From VRUE01 sp963732225 (lineage in GTDB: Bacteria; Actinomycetota; Thermoleophilia; Solirubrobacterales; 70-9), in NCBI GenBank assembly GCA_963732225.1, contig CAVSYR010000005.1, positions 620,001 to 684,000 on the forward strand: DNA of 64,000 nt, written 5' to 3'. This document shows, in pieces, positions 1 through 8,692 of the stretch (positions within the stretch are counted from its first letter, which is position 1; each line of letters begins with the position of its first letter). Under the pieces are notes generated by a model. That model did no database searches, had not been told where the DNA came from, and was given only the letters and a program-made list of their open reading frames with translations. Both the position numbers and the translations under genes were made by a program.

Positions 1-2198
1 ACATCGGGGATGGCGTCGGACACCGCGTTCACCTGTGCCGTTTTCGGGTCGACGTTGAGCGCCACCCGGACGACCGTCGTGCCGAGGTCGAACGGACCGT
101 TGATCGCCGGCGTGATCACCGCCATCGAGAGCGGCGCTCCCTTATAGGGACCGGCGAGGTAGGCGGAGCCGGCAAGCGTCACTGCCTTGTCACCGGTTCC
201 GGCAACCGTCGAGGCAGAGGCGATCTTGCTTGAGTCCGAACAACTCGGACTCGCCTTCTGCGCCGCACCGGTGCTTGCCGCCGCGGCAGCAAGAGCGTCC
301 TCGGAGCAATACGGGATCCCGGAGAGATTCCCGGTCAGCCCTTTCGGCAGCGTCACGTTGACCGCCTTCAGCTCCTGCTGGCCGTCAGTACGGGCGATGT
401 TGACCCGGAACGGGCTGTACTTGCCCGCCTTGGTGCTGTCGCTCTTGGCCGTGTAGGCCGGAGCGAACTTCCGCGCCGCCAGCGTCGTCGGGCAGGTACC
501 GCCGCCGGGGACACTGGAGAGGGTGAATGAGCTGCTCACCGGTACTTGTTTGCCTTTCACCGACCATGGTTCCATCTGACCGCTGGAATCGGCCGCTGAA
601 CAGGTCGGCGGGCTGGTCAGAACCAGGTGCGGCCCGTCGAAGCGAAGCGTTACCGCTTCGAATGGGGCCTGTGGCAGACCCTGCGGGAGTTTGCCCGCGA
701 GCGGCCCAACCTCTTGTTCGTCGAACGTTGTCGTCAGCTGACCGGTGGTCTTGTTGGCCGCGGTGTGGCCGACGACGCGCACAGCGATGCCCTCTTCCGG
801 TTCCTTGGCTTCAACCAGGATGCGGAACTCTTCGCCCGATTCCGGATTTTCGCTGTTCTGCGTGCCAACGTAGATGTCGCCTTTCAGCGGCCGCTCCAGC
901 GGTGGCGAGGTGATTTCGGCCGAGCCGATCTTGGACGCGCTCGGGCATTCGTTGTTGTAGGTACGCACGCCCTTCTTAAATTGGGCGTCGGTGCAAGCGA
1001 CGAGGCCGTTCGAACCGGACGGGTTGAGACCCATGCCGGCAGGAAGGGTGACAACCGCCTTGCGCAAGTGGGACTGAGCCTGTTCTTTCCCGGGTTCGGG
1101 GAGATCGAACGGAACATGGGTTACGACAGCCGCCGCTGCGGGAGAGTCAACCTCTGACGTTCCTGGCGCCACGTCGACCGTGGGTTTGAACGGAACCGTC
1201 TCGCAGCCTTCCTGCTGGGACAGATTGCCTGAGGAATCCACAACCTTGGCCTCGACCGGCGTCGAGCCGTTCGGGAATCCCGCGGGATCCGGTTCGAGCC
1301 ATGACTCTGCCCGGAACCAAGTCGAGTAGAGACGTTCGAATTCATGTTGGTCGAAACAGGTCGTTGGATTGGTGAGATAGGTCCCGTTACCAGCGCCACC
1401 AAAGCTGATCAGGCGGTTCTGCAGGGTCGAGAACGGATGCGAGGGTTCTGGCTCGTCGATCGTGAATGCCTCGTGGTAGTCGCTTTCCCACGACACATCA
1501 GTTTTCAGGAAGATCAGCTCTTTGAAACCGATGACGAAGCCCAGTAGCGCCGGTTCGCCTTTTTTCGGCACGAGGTTGTAGACAGGAACCCTTGTCCCGG
1601 TTTCCAGGCCCGGTTTGACGACAAAGCCTTTGGGCACTTTGAGTCCGGGGTTTTTGATCGGCGAGACTTCGATTTCGGGTTCGTTCGTGACCAGAGTCAC
1701 TTCGTCTCGACCAACGATCGTGTTCGGGTTACAGGAGGGCACGCGACCGAAAACGCCAGGTGCAATTTCTTTAACGGTTTCGAATTCGGCGAGGCTGCAG
1801 TGGGGCGTCGCCTGGGGGTTGACCGTCAGGCCCGGCGGAAGGTCCGCGCGCAGCGTCTTGATCGTAATCGGGTTACCTGCCGTCGGTTCCTTGATCGGCT
1901 TCAGGATCCCGAAGGGGCCTCCATTTTGTTCTTCGTGCTGGATGATGTACTGCGTGAAACCCATCGGCGGATGTCCGCCGGCCGTGAGGAAGAAGCGCCC
2001 AGGTGTTTCGGGAGAGCAGAGCACCGTCGGTTCGGGGAGCGGTTCGTCTTCTTCGCAGGTATTTGCCTGCCAACCGTCTGCCGCGCTCGGCGGTTCGTTT
2101 TGTTTTTCGATGATGTTGCCGGTGTCGGCCTGAGCGACCGGCACCGCAGCTACAAGCCACAGGGCCATCACCGCGCAAGCGATCAAGCGCCTTACCAT
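1..2198 (-). CDS. Large secreted repeat protein, N-terminal part (runs off left edge)
   Basis: Reading the minus strand leftward from an ATG at 2198 gives an open frame of about 732 codons that is still open at base 1. A GAGGAG ribosome site lies just upstream of the start. The N-terminus is a clear signal peptide (MVRRLIACAVMALWLVAAVP, cleavage near VAQA), so the product is exported. The mature part has no catalytic motif that I recognise. It contains at least two copies of a unit built around a Cys, a run ending in C-P/S-x-x-S-K-I and then a YxG strand (around residues 390-470 and 610-690), with two Cys per unit. Large exported proteins of this style are frequent in Solirubrobacterales; their function is unknown. 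The C-terminus lies outside the window. Confidence 0.8.
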   Translation of the reverse strand, partial: MVRRLIACAVMALWLVAAVPVAQADTGNIIEKQNEPPSAADGWQANTCEEDEPLPEPTVLCSPETPGRFFLTAGGHPPMGFTQYIIQHEEQNGGPFGILKPIKEPTAGNPITIKTLRADLPPGLTVNPQATPHCSLAEFETVKEIAPGVFGRVPSCNPNTIVGRDEVTLVTNEPEIEVSPIKNPGLKVPKGFVVKPGLETGTRVPVYNLVPKKGEPALLGFVIGFKELIFLKTDVSWESDYHEAFTIDEPEPSHPFSTLQNRLISFGGAGNGTYLTNPTTCFDQHEFERLYSTWFRAESWLEPDPAGFPNGSTPVEAKVVDSSGNLSQQEGCETVPFKPTVDVAPGTSEVDSPAAAAVVTHVPFDLPEPGKEQAQSHLRKAVVTLPAGMGLNPSGSNGLVACTDAQFKKGVRTYNNECPSASKIGSAEITSPPLERPLKGDIYVGTQNSENPESGEEFRILVEAKEPEEGIAVRVVGHTAANKTTGQLTTTFDEQEVGPLAGKLPQGLPQAPFEAVTLRFDGPHLVLTSPPTCSAADSSGQMEPWSVKGKQVPVSSSFTLSSVPGGGTCPTTLAARKFAPAYTAKSDSTKAGKYSPFRVNIARTDGQQELKAVNVTLPKGLTGNLSGIPYCSEDALAAAAASTGAAQKASPSCSDSSKIASASTVAGTGDKAVTLAGSAYLAGPYKGAPLSMAVITPAINGPFDLGTTVVRVALNVDPKTAQVNAVSDAIPD

Positions 2199-2416
2199 TC
2201 GTCTCTCCTCTGATTGCATTGACGATTCCCAATACGTCCCTGCATATGGCGCCAAATCTCCTCGCGCCTCTACGGTAGCTGTCAGTACCCGTCGGCATCA
2301 AGGGGGAAAACCCGCAGAGCGGCTTCGACTACATCGATCGGTGTAGTTCAAGGACTCTTTTTGGCTTGAAAGAGCCAAAATGCAGCAAAAATGCCTCTCA
2401 ATAGGATGTTCAAGTA

Positions 2417-2875
2417 ATGACTACCCAATCCAGCCTTCCCTACGTCGACGAGCTGCCAATCGAGATCGGCGCGGATCGGGAGAAAACCTGGGCGGCGCTG
2501 CTGCGGGTGGTCGAGGGCTCGTTCGCATCCGCCCGCGGTCGCGGGCCGGCGCGACTGCTCGCCTGCGAAGACACCGAGCTGTCGGGGCCACGTCCGCTGG
2601 CAGAGGGCTCAGCCTTTCCGGGCTTCCACGTCGAGACCGCCGAGCCGCCGAGCGAGCTCGGGCTCGCCGGTCGCCACCGCTTCTCCACCTACCTGCTGAG
2701 CTTCCGCCTCGAGGACGCGGGCACCGGGCGCACCCGACTCGTCGCCGAAACACGCGCCACCTTCCCCGGCCTGAAGGGGAGCATCTACAGAGCCCTCGTG
2801 ATCGGCACGCGGATGCACGTCCTCGTCACCCGCCGCCTGCTCACCGCGACCAAGCGCCGGGCGGAGCGCAGCTGA
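2417..2875 (+). CDS. SRPBCC-superfamily small-ligand-binding protein
   Basis: This 152-residue protein looks like a helix-grip (START/polyketide-cyclase-like) fold. It has an opening PIEIGADREKTWAALLRV strand-helix, a central block of beta strands (FSTYLLSFRLED, RTRLVAETRATFPG), and a C-terminal helix that closes the ligand cavity (IGTRMHVLVTRRLL). Members of the superfamily bind or transform hydrophobic molecules; nothing here reveals the ligand. There is no signal peptide or membrane segment, so it should be cytoplasmic. It is probably co-transcribed with the small membrane protein whose frame begins inside its stop codon. A second, unrelated-looking SRPBCC gene lies 1.3 kb downstream. Confidence 0.65.
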   Translation: MTTQSSLPYVDELPIEIGADREKTWAALLRVVEGSFASARGRGPARLLACEDTELSGPRPLAEGSAFPGFHVETAEPPSELGLAGRHRFSTYLLSFRLEDAGTGRTRLVAETRATFPGLKGSIYRALVIGTRMHVLVTRRLLTATKRRAERS

Positions 2876-3081
2876 CCGGCTGGTCGGCAATCCGGCCGGT
2901 CCTCGCCGGCTTCCTGCTCGCCGCCGATGCCTTCGTCGTTGCCGCCCTGCTCATCTCCCGCCGCCACGGATGGCTGCCGCCCTTCATCGCCTTCGGCGCG
3001 CTGCTGGTCGGGCTAGTCGCCTTCGAGGTCTGGGCAGTGCGCCACCGGCACGACGACGACCAGCCTCGATCGCGCCCCTGA
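2872..3081 (+). CDS. Small two-helix membrane protein, CTG start proposed
   Basis: A 69-codon frame overlaps the stop codon of the preceding gene (CTGA). It encodes two hydrophobic segments (about residues 9-29, VLAGFLLAADAFVVAALLI, and 37-56, FIAFGALLVGLVAFEVWAV) and a charged tail rich in His, Asp and Arg. I see no ATG, GTG or TTG near the overlap in this frame, so the start is either the CTG at 2872 or the frame is not independently translated. The clean alternation of hydrophobic helices and a positively charged hinge (ISRRHG) argues that it is real. Function is unknown. Confidence 0.4.
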   Translation: MTGWSAIRPVLAGFLLAADAFVVAALLISRRHGWLPPFIAFGALLVGLVAFEVWAVRHRHDDDQPRSRP

Positions 3082-3095
3082 CATCTGCCTCCGAC

Positions 3096-3188
3096 TCAGC
3101 CGTTGCGGCCGATCAGCATGATGCCGGCGATCGACGCGGTGGCAAGCAGTGCCAGGGCGATATCGGTCCGACGCTCGCTGTCTCTCAT
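3096..3188 (-). CDS. Candidate 30-residue single-helix membrane peptide
   Basis: This short frame lies 50 bp beyond the end of the epimerase-like gene on the same strand. It starts with charged residues (MRDSERRTD), then has one hydrophobic segment (IALALLATASIAGIMLIG) and ends RNG. The architecture is typical of small regulatory or accessory membrane peptides, but a frame this short can arise by chance and the ribosome site is weak. No homologue is known to me. Confidence 0.3.
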   Translation of the reverse strand: MRDSERRTDIALALLATASIAGIMLIGRNG

Positions 3189-3238
3189 CCCACACTTAGA
3201 ACACTTTCCCGCGCAGGAAGATGCTCTCCGGCGCGGGC

Positions 3239-4138
3239 TCAGCCACCTTCTTCGACGAAGGCACGACGCAGCGCCTCGTCAAAGGACTCCGGCGAGACCC
3301 CGAACGGCTCGGCGCCACTGGGGTCGGTGACCACGGTGGCGCTGGTCAGCCCCTCGATCAGGGGGCGGGCGACGTTGGTGTCGACCGGCGTCACCAGGCC
3401 GAGCCAGAGCGATGAGAGCCAAGGGGTGATCAGCGGTACCGGGATCTGGCGGCGCGGCTCCTTGCCCATCGCGATCGCCATGCGGTCGAGCATGTCGGCA
3501 TAGCTGAGGATGTCGGGACCGCCGATCTGAACTTCACGGCCCGCGGACTCGGGCACCTCGGGAGCGCGCCGCAGGTACTCAACCGTCGCGTCGATCCCGA
3601 TCGGCTGGGTATCGGTGCGCAGCCAGTTGGGGGTGATCATCACCGGCAGGCGACCGACCAGGTAGCGCAGCGTCTTATACGACTCGCTACCGGCGCCGAC
3701 CACCATCGCGGCGCGGAAGTAGGTCAGCGGCGGTCCCTCGGCGATCAGCACGCGCGCGGTCTGGTGGCGGCTCTGCAGGTGCTCGGAGGCATCGTCCCCG
3801 CCGAGCCCGCCGAGGTAGACAACCCGCTCGACCCCTTCGCGCTTCGCCATGCGGCCGAAGTTGGTCGCACCGACGCGCTCGCGCTCGGCGTAGCCACCTC
3901 CCCCGCCCATCGCGTGGACGAGGTAGTAGGCAACGTCTACCTCGGCGCCCGCCCCGGCAAGGCTCTCCGCATCGGTGATGTCGCCCTCGTGCAGCTCCAT
4001 ACCGGCCGCCTCCAAGTGACGTGCCTTGGCGCGATCGCGGACGAGACAGCGGACCGAGGCGTCGGAGTCGGCAAGCGCCATCGCCAGCCTACCGCCGACG
4101 AATCCGGTTGCTCCAGCGATGAGGAAGCGACGTGCGAT
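3239..4138 (-). CDS. NAD(P)H-binding epimerase/dehydratase-like protein, probable AUC start
   Basis: The product (299 residues from the start proposed here) resembles atypical short-chain dehydrogenases of the NmrA/complex-I-39-kDa type. The dinucleotide-binding motif IAGATGFVGGRLA lies at residues 7-19. It is followed by CLVRDRAKA (cofactor-specificity loop), a D-I-T-D turn (HEGDITDAESL), YYLVHAM, and a C-terminal substrate domain (GGPDILSYADMLD). The first ATG in frame (base 4081) comes after the Gly motif and would delete it. Upstream, only CTT GGA CAG ATC precede the motif after an in-frame TAG, so I take the ATC at 4138 as start. A SRPBCC gene starts divergently only 39 bp away; the two families are often neighbours or fused. 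The substrate is unknown. Confidence 0.7.
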   Translation of the reverse strand: MARRFLIAGATGFVGGRLAMALADSDASVRCLVRDRAKARHLEAAGMELHEGDITDAESLAGAGAEVDVAYYLVHAMGGGGGYAERERVGATNFGRMAKREGVERVVYLGGLGGDDASEHLQSRHQTARVLIAEGPPLTYFRAAMVVGAGSESYKTLRYLVGRLPVMITPNWLRTDTQPIGIDATVEYLRRAPEVPESAGREVQIGGPDILSYADMLDRMAIAMGKEPRRQIPVPLITPWLSSLWLGLVTPVDTNVARPLIEGLTSATVVTDPSGAEPFGVSPESFDEALRRAFVEEGG

Positions 4139-4177
4139 CTGTCCAAGCTACCCGGCCGGGCCTGCGAAGCTACCCCG

Positions 4178-4642
4178 GTGCGCATCCATCTTCTCGAGCG
4201 AAGCCAGCGGGTCGAGGTCCCGATCGACCGCGCATTTGCCTTCTACGGCGACGAGCGCAACCTCGAGCCGCTGACCCCGCCCTGGCTCCATTTCCAGGTG
4301 ACGACTCCCCGCCCGATCTCGATGGCCTCCGGCACCCTGCTCGAGTACCGGCTCAAGCTGCACGGCGTGCCGATCCGATGGCGCACTCGAATCGACGCCT
4401 GGGAGGCACCGTCGCGATTCACCGACTTCCAGGAGAAGGGGCCCTACAAGCTCTGGGAGCACACCCACACCTTCGAGGCCGACGGCGAGAGCGCGACGAT
4501 CATCCGCGACCACGTCCGCTACGCGATCCCCTTCGGCCCGCTCGGCACGCTCGCGCACCGGCTCTTCGTGCGTAGGGATCTGGAGCGGATCTTCGACTAC
4601 CGGCGCGACGCGGTGGCGGCGAGCATCACCGGCAAGAGCTGA
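4178..4642 (+). CDS. SRPBCC ligand-binding protein (COG4276-like)
   Basis: From a GTG start this is a 154-residue soluble protein. The motif FTDFQEKGPYKLWEHTHTF (about residues 82-100) is the signature I associate with COG4276 SRPBCC proteins, which in some bacteria are fused to or sit next to NAD-dependent epimerases. Here the neighbour is exactly such an epimerase, transcribed divergently from 39 bp away. The two products therefore probably act on the same small molecule or lipid. The 3' end overlaps the end of the convergent gene at 4626. Longer upstream reading would run into the divergent gene and has no merit. Confidence 0.7.
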   Translation: MRIHLLERSQRVEVPIDRAFAFYGDERNLEPLTPPWLHFQVTTPRPISMASGTLLEYRLKLHGVPIRWRTRIDAWEAPSRFTDFQEKGPYKLWEHTHTFEADGESATIIRDHVRYAIPFGPLGTLAHRLFVRRDLERIFDYRRDAVAASITGKS

Positions 4643-5333
4643 GCCTGCAGGCAAAATCGTCGATCAGGGCGAAGGCGGCACGTCGAGCGCGTCCAACGGT
4701 GTCGTCGTCTGTCTGAGGCTTCACTACGTCCACTCCGTAAACGCGCCGACCACGCTGGAGATAGACATCCTCCTCCGCGAAGCCAAGGGGGTTGCGCCAC
4801 TGGAGGTTGTGAGCGCCCTCGGGAGTTGGGGCGGCAGACACCACTCTTGCCGATGATCCGCATCGCGGCCGCTCAACGAGCACCGAGAAGTCATGCGCCT
4901 GCCTCGAGCCCGCAAAAACGAACACGTCGGCAACCAGGTCATCGCCGCTCCCCAGCCACCAGCGCATCTCGTAGCCGGCGGGCCAAGGCCTCGATGGTGA
5001 CCGCGACCCTCCCGCAACCGGTTCGGCGTCAGTCCAGGCCAACGTCGTCGGCACCAGGCCCTCTTCATAAGGCCGCAGGCCGGGTTCGAAGCCGGCCATC
5101 GTGTGATCGAGGCGGGCGCGAAGCGCCAACAACCGGGTGAGGCTGACGGTCGCTGGGGCGGGTGTCGTTCCAACCGGACATCCCGTTCCAGCCTGATCCG
5201 TCGCAGACCCGTTCCCAACACCGAAGGGACCCACGCCAGCGGTAAGGGCGTAGGCGGCGAGCAACACCAAGACCGTCGTCAGCAAAGCAAGCCGCGCACG
5301 ATCGTTGTTCAACCACCTGAGCCCTGGGCGCAC
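4626..5333 (-). CDS. Membrane-anchored hypothetical protein
   Basis: This 235-residue protein (GTG start) has a short positively charged N-terminus, one hydrophobic segment (about residues 14-33, ARLALLTTVLVLLAAYALTA), and a large domain that would lie outside the cell. The domain carries Cys near the membrane (GTGCPVG), one in PRCGSS and two close to the end (CRLSSC), which may form disulphides. No recognised family. It is convergent with the SRPBCC gene, and their last 17 bp overlap. Confidence 0.6.
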   Translation of the reverse strand: MRPGLRWLNNDRARLALLTTVLVLLAAYALTAGVGPFGVGNGSATDQAGTGCPVGTTPAPATVSLTRLLALRARLDHTMAGFEPGLRPYEEGLVPTTLAWTDAEPVAGGSRSPSRPWPAGYEMRWWLGSGDDLVADVFVFAGSRQAHDFSVLVERPRCGSSARVVSAAPTPEGAHNLQWRNPLGFAEEDVYLQRGRRVYGVDVVKPQTDDDTVGRARRAAFALIDDFACRLSSCR

Positions 5334-5423
5334 GCGTTCCCATCGGCCAACTCGGACGGTGACTTAAGACGCCAGGGCCACGCCGTCGCGGCATTAGCGT
5401 GATGGCAAAAAGGAGTCGACCAG

Positions 5424-5933
5424 GTGATTACTCCCGCGGAGCAGCGTGAGGCTGAGCGCGGCCTTCCTTTGATGCTCGCCAAAAAGTTCTCGGCGGTCTG
5501 GATCGCCAAAAATGCAAAAGACATCTTTGCCCAGGCCAACGTCGAGTATGTCGAATGGCTCGAGCACAATCCCCCAGCAAGAAATCCCGTGGGCTGGCTT
5601 CTCAACGCCACATATTGGCGGGCGCTAAATCTGCTTGATTCGGAAACGCGAAAGCCACGCGAGGCATCTCTCGACGCTGTGTTTCATCTTGCCGACGAAT
5701 CGACACCAAACCCCGAACAACAAACGCTCGATAATGAGCGTAAGAAGCAACTTCGCGGGGCGCTGGGTCACCTTCCTGAAAAAGAGCGCAAGTTGTTCGC
5801 GCTGGTCTATTTCGGTGGCATGTCGATTAGGGAAGCCGGCCGAAAGCTCGACTGGGGAAAGTCGGCAGCTGACCGCCATCACACCGCGGCGCTGGAAAAA
5901 ATACGCGCGCTGGTCGGCAATCTGGACTTCTGA
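5424..5933 (+). CDS. ECF-like sigma factor
   Basis: The 169-residue product has the layout of an ECF sigma-70 factor. The region-2-like helices contain NPVGWLLNATYWRALNLL followed by R-K-P-R-E-A-S-L-D. The region-4 helix-turn-helix is LPEKERKLFALVYFGGMSIREAGRKL (about residues 115-140), with recognition helix around SAADRHHTAALEKIRAL. The GTG start is backed by an AAAGGAG ribosome site 10 bases upstream. No anti-sigma gene is adjacent. The gene ends head-on against the glycosyltransferase, with a hairpin between them. Confidence 0.7.
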   Translation: MITPAEQREAERGLPLMLAKKFSAVWIAKNAKDIFAQANVEYVEWLEHNPPARNPVGWLLNATYWRALNLLDSETRKPREASLDAVFHLADESTPNPEQQTLDNERKKQLRGALGHLPEKERKLFALVYFGGMSIREAGRKLDWGKSAADRHHTAALEKIRALVGNLDF

Positions 5934-5939
5934 GCGCGT

Positions 5940-5973
5940 CGCGCAAGGTGGCGGTCCGCCGCGACCTTGCGCG
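5940..5973. terminator. Bidirectional hairpin between convergent genes
   Basis: A 10-bp stem (CGCGCAAGGT pairing with ACCTTGCGCG) encloses a second stem GGCGG/CCGCC. It fills the 42-bp gap between the stops of the sigma factor (+) and the glycosyltransferase (-). There is no T-run, as is usual in very GC-rich actinobacteria. Confidence 0.6.
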
Positions 5974-5975
5974 AA

Positions 5976-7472
5976 CTACCGCTCCGTCGGCGTCTCGCCC
6001 ACGAGGACGGGGTCGACTACTGGGTCGAGGCACGGGACGGCGCTGATCTCGACGCCGCCGGGCAGCAGTGGGCCAAAGCCCTTGCGCGTCATCTCGCCCC
6101 AGTGCTGCTTGCGGCGTGCCAGCGTGTACCAGGAGCGCATTCGCACCACCGCGAGCAACTGGCGGTAGCCGACGTTCTCGGCGACTGCACAGAGGGTGAG
6201 GCGAATCAGGTCACTCCAGCCCGGGTAGCGGCGAAAGGCGCGCTCCTCCATCAGGATCACGAGGAAGCTGAGGACGAGGCTGTAGGTCAGCGAGACGGCG
6301 AAGAAGGCCAGCGCGAACGGGAGCGAGACGATCCCGAGGATCAGCGAGAGCACGAACAGGGTGTAGCCGAAGCACTCGATCGTCGGGCCCAGCAGCTCGA
6401 AGAAGATGAAGTAGGGCATCGCGACGCAGCCGATCCGCCCGTAGCGCGGCCGCAACAGCATCTTGCGGTGGCGGGCGATCATCTCGATCAGGCCGCGCTG
6501 CCAGCGGTCGCGCTGGCGCACCAGGGTGCCGAGGTCCTCCGGGCACTCGGTCCAGCAAATCGGGTCGGGGAAGAAGGTGATCCGGCAGGGCCTCTGGTGC
6601 TCGCGCTGGTGGCGGTGCAGCCGCAGCACCAGCTCCGCGTCCTCGCCGACGGTGGTTGGGTCATAGCCGCCGACCTCGACGCAGACGTCGCGCCGAAAGA
6701 GCCCGAAGGCGCCGGAGATGATCAGCAGCATGCCGCTCTTCGACCAGCCGATGCGGCCGCCGAGGAAGGCGCGCAGGTACTCGATGATCTGCAGATTGGC
6801 GAGCAGGTTGCGCGGCGTCCGCACCCTGGCCAGGCGCCCGTCCTCGAACTCCGACCCGTTGACGATGCGCACGATTCCGCCGACGGCGACGGTCTCCGGT
6901 GCGGCCTGGAACTCCCAGACGAGGCGCGAGAGCGCGTCGGCGTCGAGCATCGTGTCGGCGTCGATCGCGCAGAAGAGCGGGTAGACCGCGTGGTTAATGC
7001 CGGCGTTGAGCGCGTCGGCCTTGCCACCGTTGAGCTTGTCGATGACGACGATGCGCGGCTCGAGCGGGCTCGTGTAGACGCCGCGAACCAGCTGCGTCGC
7101 GATGTTGGAGCGTGGGACGCGACCGACCTTGACCAGGCCGAAGGCGTCGGTCAGGGCCGCCATCGTCTCGTCGATCGAGCCGTCGTTGACCACCACGACC
7201 TCGAACTCGACGAACTGCGAGGTGAGCAGCGAGCGCAGCGAGGCGACGATCGAGGGCGCCTCGTTGTAGGCGGGCACGAGGATCGAGACCGGCATGCTCA
7301 TCTCCGACTCGGCGACCGCGCGGTAGTCGCGCATCGGCCGGCGCTCGACGTAGTCCTCGATCGCCCGCCAACCGACGATCGCGAGCACGGTGAAGGTCAG
7401 CTGCAAGACGACGAAGTAGCCGAGCGTGAAGACGTTGAATCCGTGCAGGATCTGTTCGAGCAAGCTCGTCAT
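5976..7472 (-). CDS. Membrane family-2 glycosyltransferase
   Basis: This 498-residue processive-type GT2 has an N-terminal membrane helix (about residues 15-36), then a cytosolic GT-A domain. The domain shows the nucleotide-sugar motif VSILVPAYNE (62-71), VVVNDGSID, the metal-binding AIDADTML (about 168-175), the acceptor-side VGEDAEL, and QRDRWQRGL, the Q-x-x-R-W motif of cellulose, hyaluronan and PNAG synthases. Several C-terminal helices follow (about 350-430) that would form the export channel. It overlaps the upstream HEAT-repeat gene by 4 bases (ATGA), so they are translationally coupled. A polymer or lipid-linked glycan product is likely; its identity cannot be read from the sequence. 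Confidence 0.85.
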   Translation of the reverse strand: MTSLLEQILHGFNVFTLGYFVVLQLTFTVLAIVGWRAIEDYVERRPMRDYRAVAESEMSMPVSILVPAYNEAPSIVASLRSLLTSQFVEFEVVVVNDGSIDETMAALTDAFGLVKVGRVPRSNIATQLVRGVYTSPLEPRIVVIDKLNGGKADALNAGINHAVYPLFCAIDADTMLDADALSRLVWEFQAAPETVAVGGIVRIVNGSEFEDGRLARVRTPRNLLANLQIIEYLRAFLGGRIGWSKSGMLLIISGAFGLFRRDVCVEVGGYDPTTVGEDAELVLRLHRHQREHQRPCRITFFPDPICWTECPEDLGTLVRQRDRWQRGLIEMIARHRKMLLRPRYGRIGCVAMPYFIFFELLGPTIECFGYTLFVLSLILGIVSLPFALAFFAVSLTYSLVLSFLVILMEERAFRRYPGWSDLIRLTLCAVAENVGYRQLLAVVRMRSWYTLARRKQHWGEMTRKGFGPLLPGGVEISAVPCLDPVVDPVLVGETPTER

Positions 7473-8566
7473 ACGGCCGCGTGCTCCTCGACCACCGCGT
7501 GCAGGGCGAGCTGCTCGCGAGCGCGGTCGGCCGCGTAGCGATCATCGTGCTCGAGCGTGCGTCGCAGCGCCTCGATCCCAGGCTCGCCGAGCTCGCGCAG
7601 AGCGCGGGCCGCGTTGGCGCGCACCCACCAGGCGCGGTCGGAGAGACAGTCCTCGAGCGGCTCGAGCGCATCGACGGCGCCAAGCGCGCCGAGCGACTTG
7701 GCCGCCTGGGCGCGGACCGGCCAGTCCACCGATGAGAGCGCCGCGATCAGCGCCGGCACGCAGTCAGATCCTCCCACCCGCCCCAGGGCGCGCGCGGCGG
7801 AGATCCTCACCTCAGTCGACTCCACTTCCAGCAGCGCCGCGAGCGTGGCCGCGGCGCGGGGATCGCGGGCGAGGCCCAGCGCCCGCGCGAGGCTGGCATC
7901 GAGCTCCACCTCGTCACCGCAGGGCGGGATGCCGGCGAGGACGTCGGCGACCGCGGAGGGTCCCTCCTCCACCGTGGCGATGATCGTCTCGACGGCCCAC
8001 GGCGCGCCGAGCCGCTCGATGATCCGCTCCGGCGGCAGCAGGTGGGCCATCAGGGCCCAGATCAAGACCTCGGCGGCGCGCGGGGTCGCCGCCCGGGCAA
8101 GCCCCGAGCAGGCGACGAGGCGCACGTCGGGGTCGGGGTCGGCCAACAGCGGCACGATCTGCTCGATGACCGCGGGGATGCCGGGTCGGGTCAGAAGCAG
8201 GGCCGCCCGAGCGCGTGCGGTCGGGCGGCGGGAGCTGAGTTTCGCGCTCAGGCTCCCGAACAGCGGGGACGCCTCCATGGTGGTGCGGAGGGCGTCGACC
8301 CGAGCGCTGGAGAGGTCGGGGTACACGGCATCGATCGAGACCGCGAGATCCACCTGGGCGCCGGTGCCGTGAACGTCAGCGCAGATCGCCGCGATCGCGG
8401 CGGCATCTCCGTCCCGGAGCACGGCCTCATAGCGGGCGCGGCGCTCGACCGACCGCAGCTCTCTCCGATCGCGGCGGAGCTTGCGTGTGACGGCGAGACC
8501 GACGAGCGCCAGCCACAGCAGCAGGCTCGATCCCACCAGCACGATGAGACCAGTCAAAGAAGTCAT
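7469..8566 (-). CDS. Membrane-anchored HEAT-repeat protein
   Basis: One N-terminal membrane helix (residues 5-26, TGLIVLVGSSLLLWLALVGL) is followed by a basic stretch and about 300 residues of HEAT-like helical repeats. Examples are ARAALLLTRPGIPAVIEQIVPLL, STEVRISAARALGRVGGSDCVPALI, WPVRAQAAKSLGALGAVDALEPL and WWVRANAARALRELGEPGIEAL. Such scaffolds bind proteins. The gene is first in a two-gene operon with the GT2 enzyme, with an AAGGAC ribosome site and an ATGA overlap, so a role in assembling or gating the synthase is a reasonable inference. It has no enzymatic motif. Confidence 0.8.
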   Translation of the reverse strand: MTSLTGLIVLVGSSLLLWLALVGLAVTRKLRRDRRELRSVERRARYEAVLRDGDAAAIAAICADVHGTGAQVDLAVSIDAVYPDLSSARVDALRTTMEASPLFGSLSAKLSSRRPTARARAALLLTRPGIPAVIEQIVPLLADPDPDVRLVACSGLARAATPRAAEVLIWALMAHLLPPERIIERLGAPWAVETIIATVEEGPSAVADVLAGIPPCGDEVELDASLARALGLARDPRAAATLAALLEVESTEVRISAARALGRVGGSDCVPALIAALSSVDWPVRAQAAKSLGALGAVDALEPLEDCLSDRAWWVRANAARALRELGEPGIEALRRTLEHDDRYAADRAREQLALHAVVEEHAAV

Positions 8567-8692
8567 CGTCCTTCGCTATCGACGCTCCCCGCGTCTACCT
8601 AAAGCACGTCCGCTGGACCACCCACTCCTCAAGTCCGCGGGTGGATGGTCGATGAAGGGCCAGGCTCGTTCCCCCTACGCAAGGACTCCTCA

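Noticed and set aside
5967..7538. 523-codon frame opposite the GT2 gene
   Set aside because: The peptide is low-complexity (Glu, Arg, Asp, His) and fully antisense to the glycosyltransferase.
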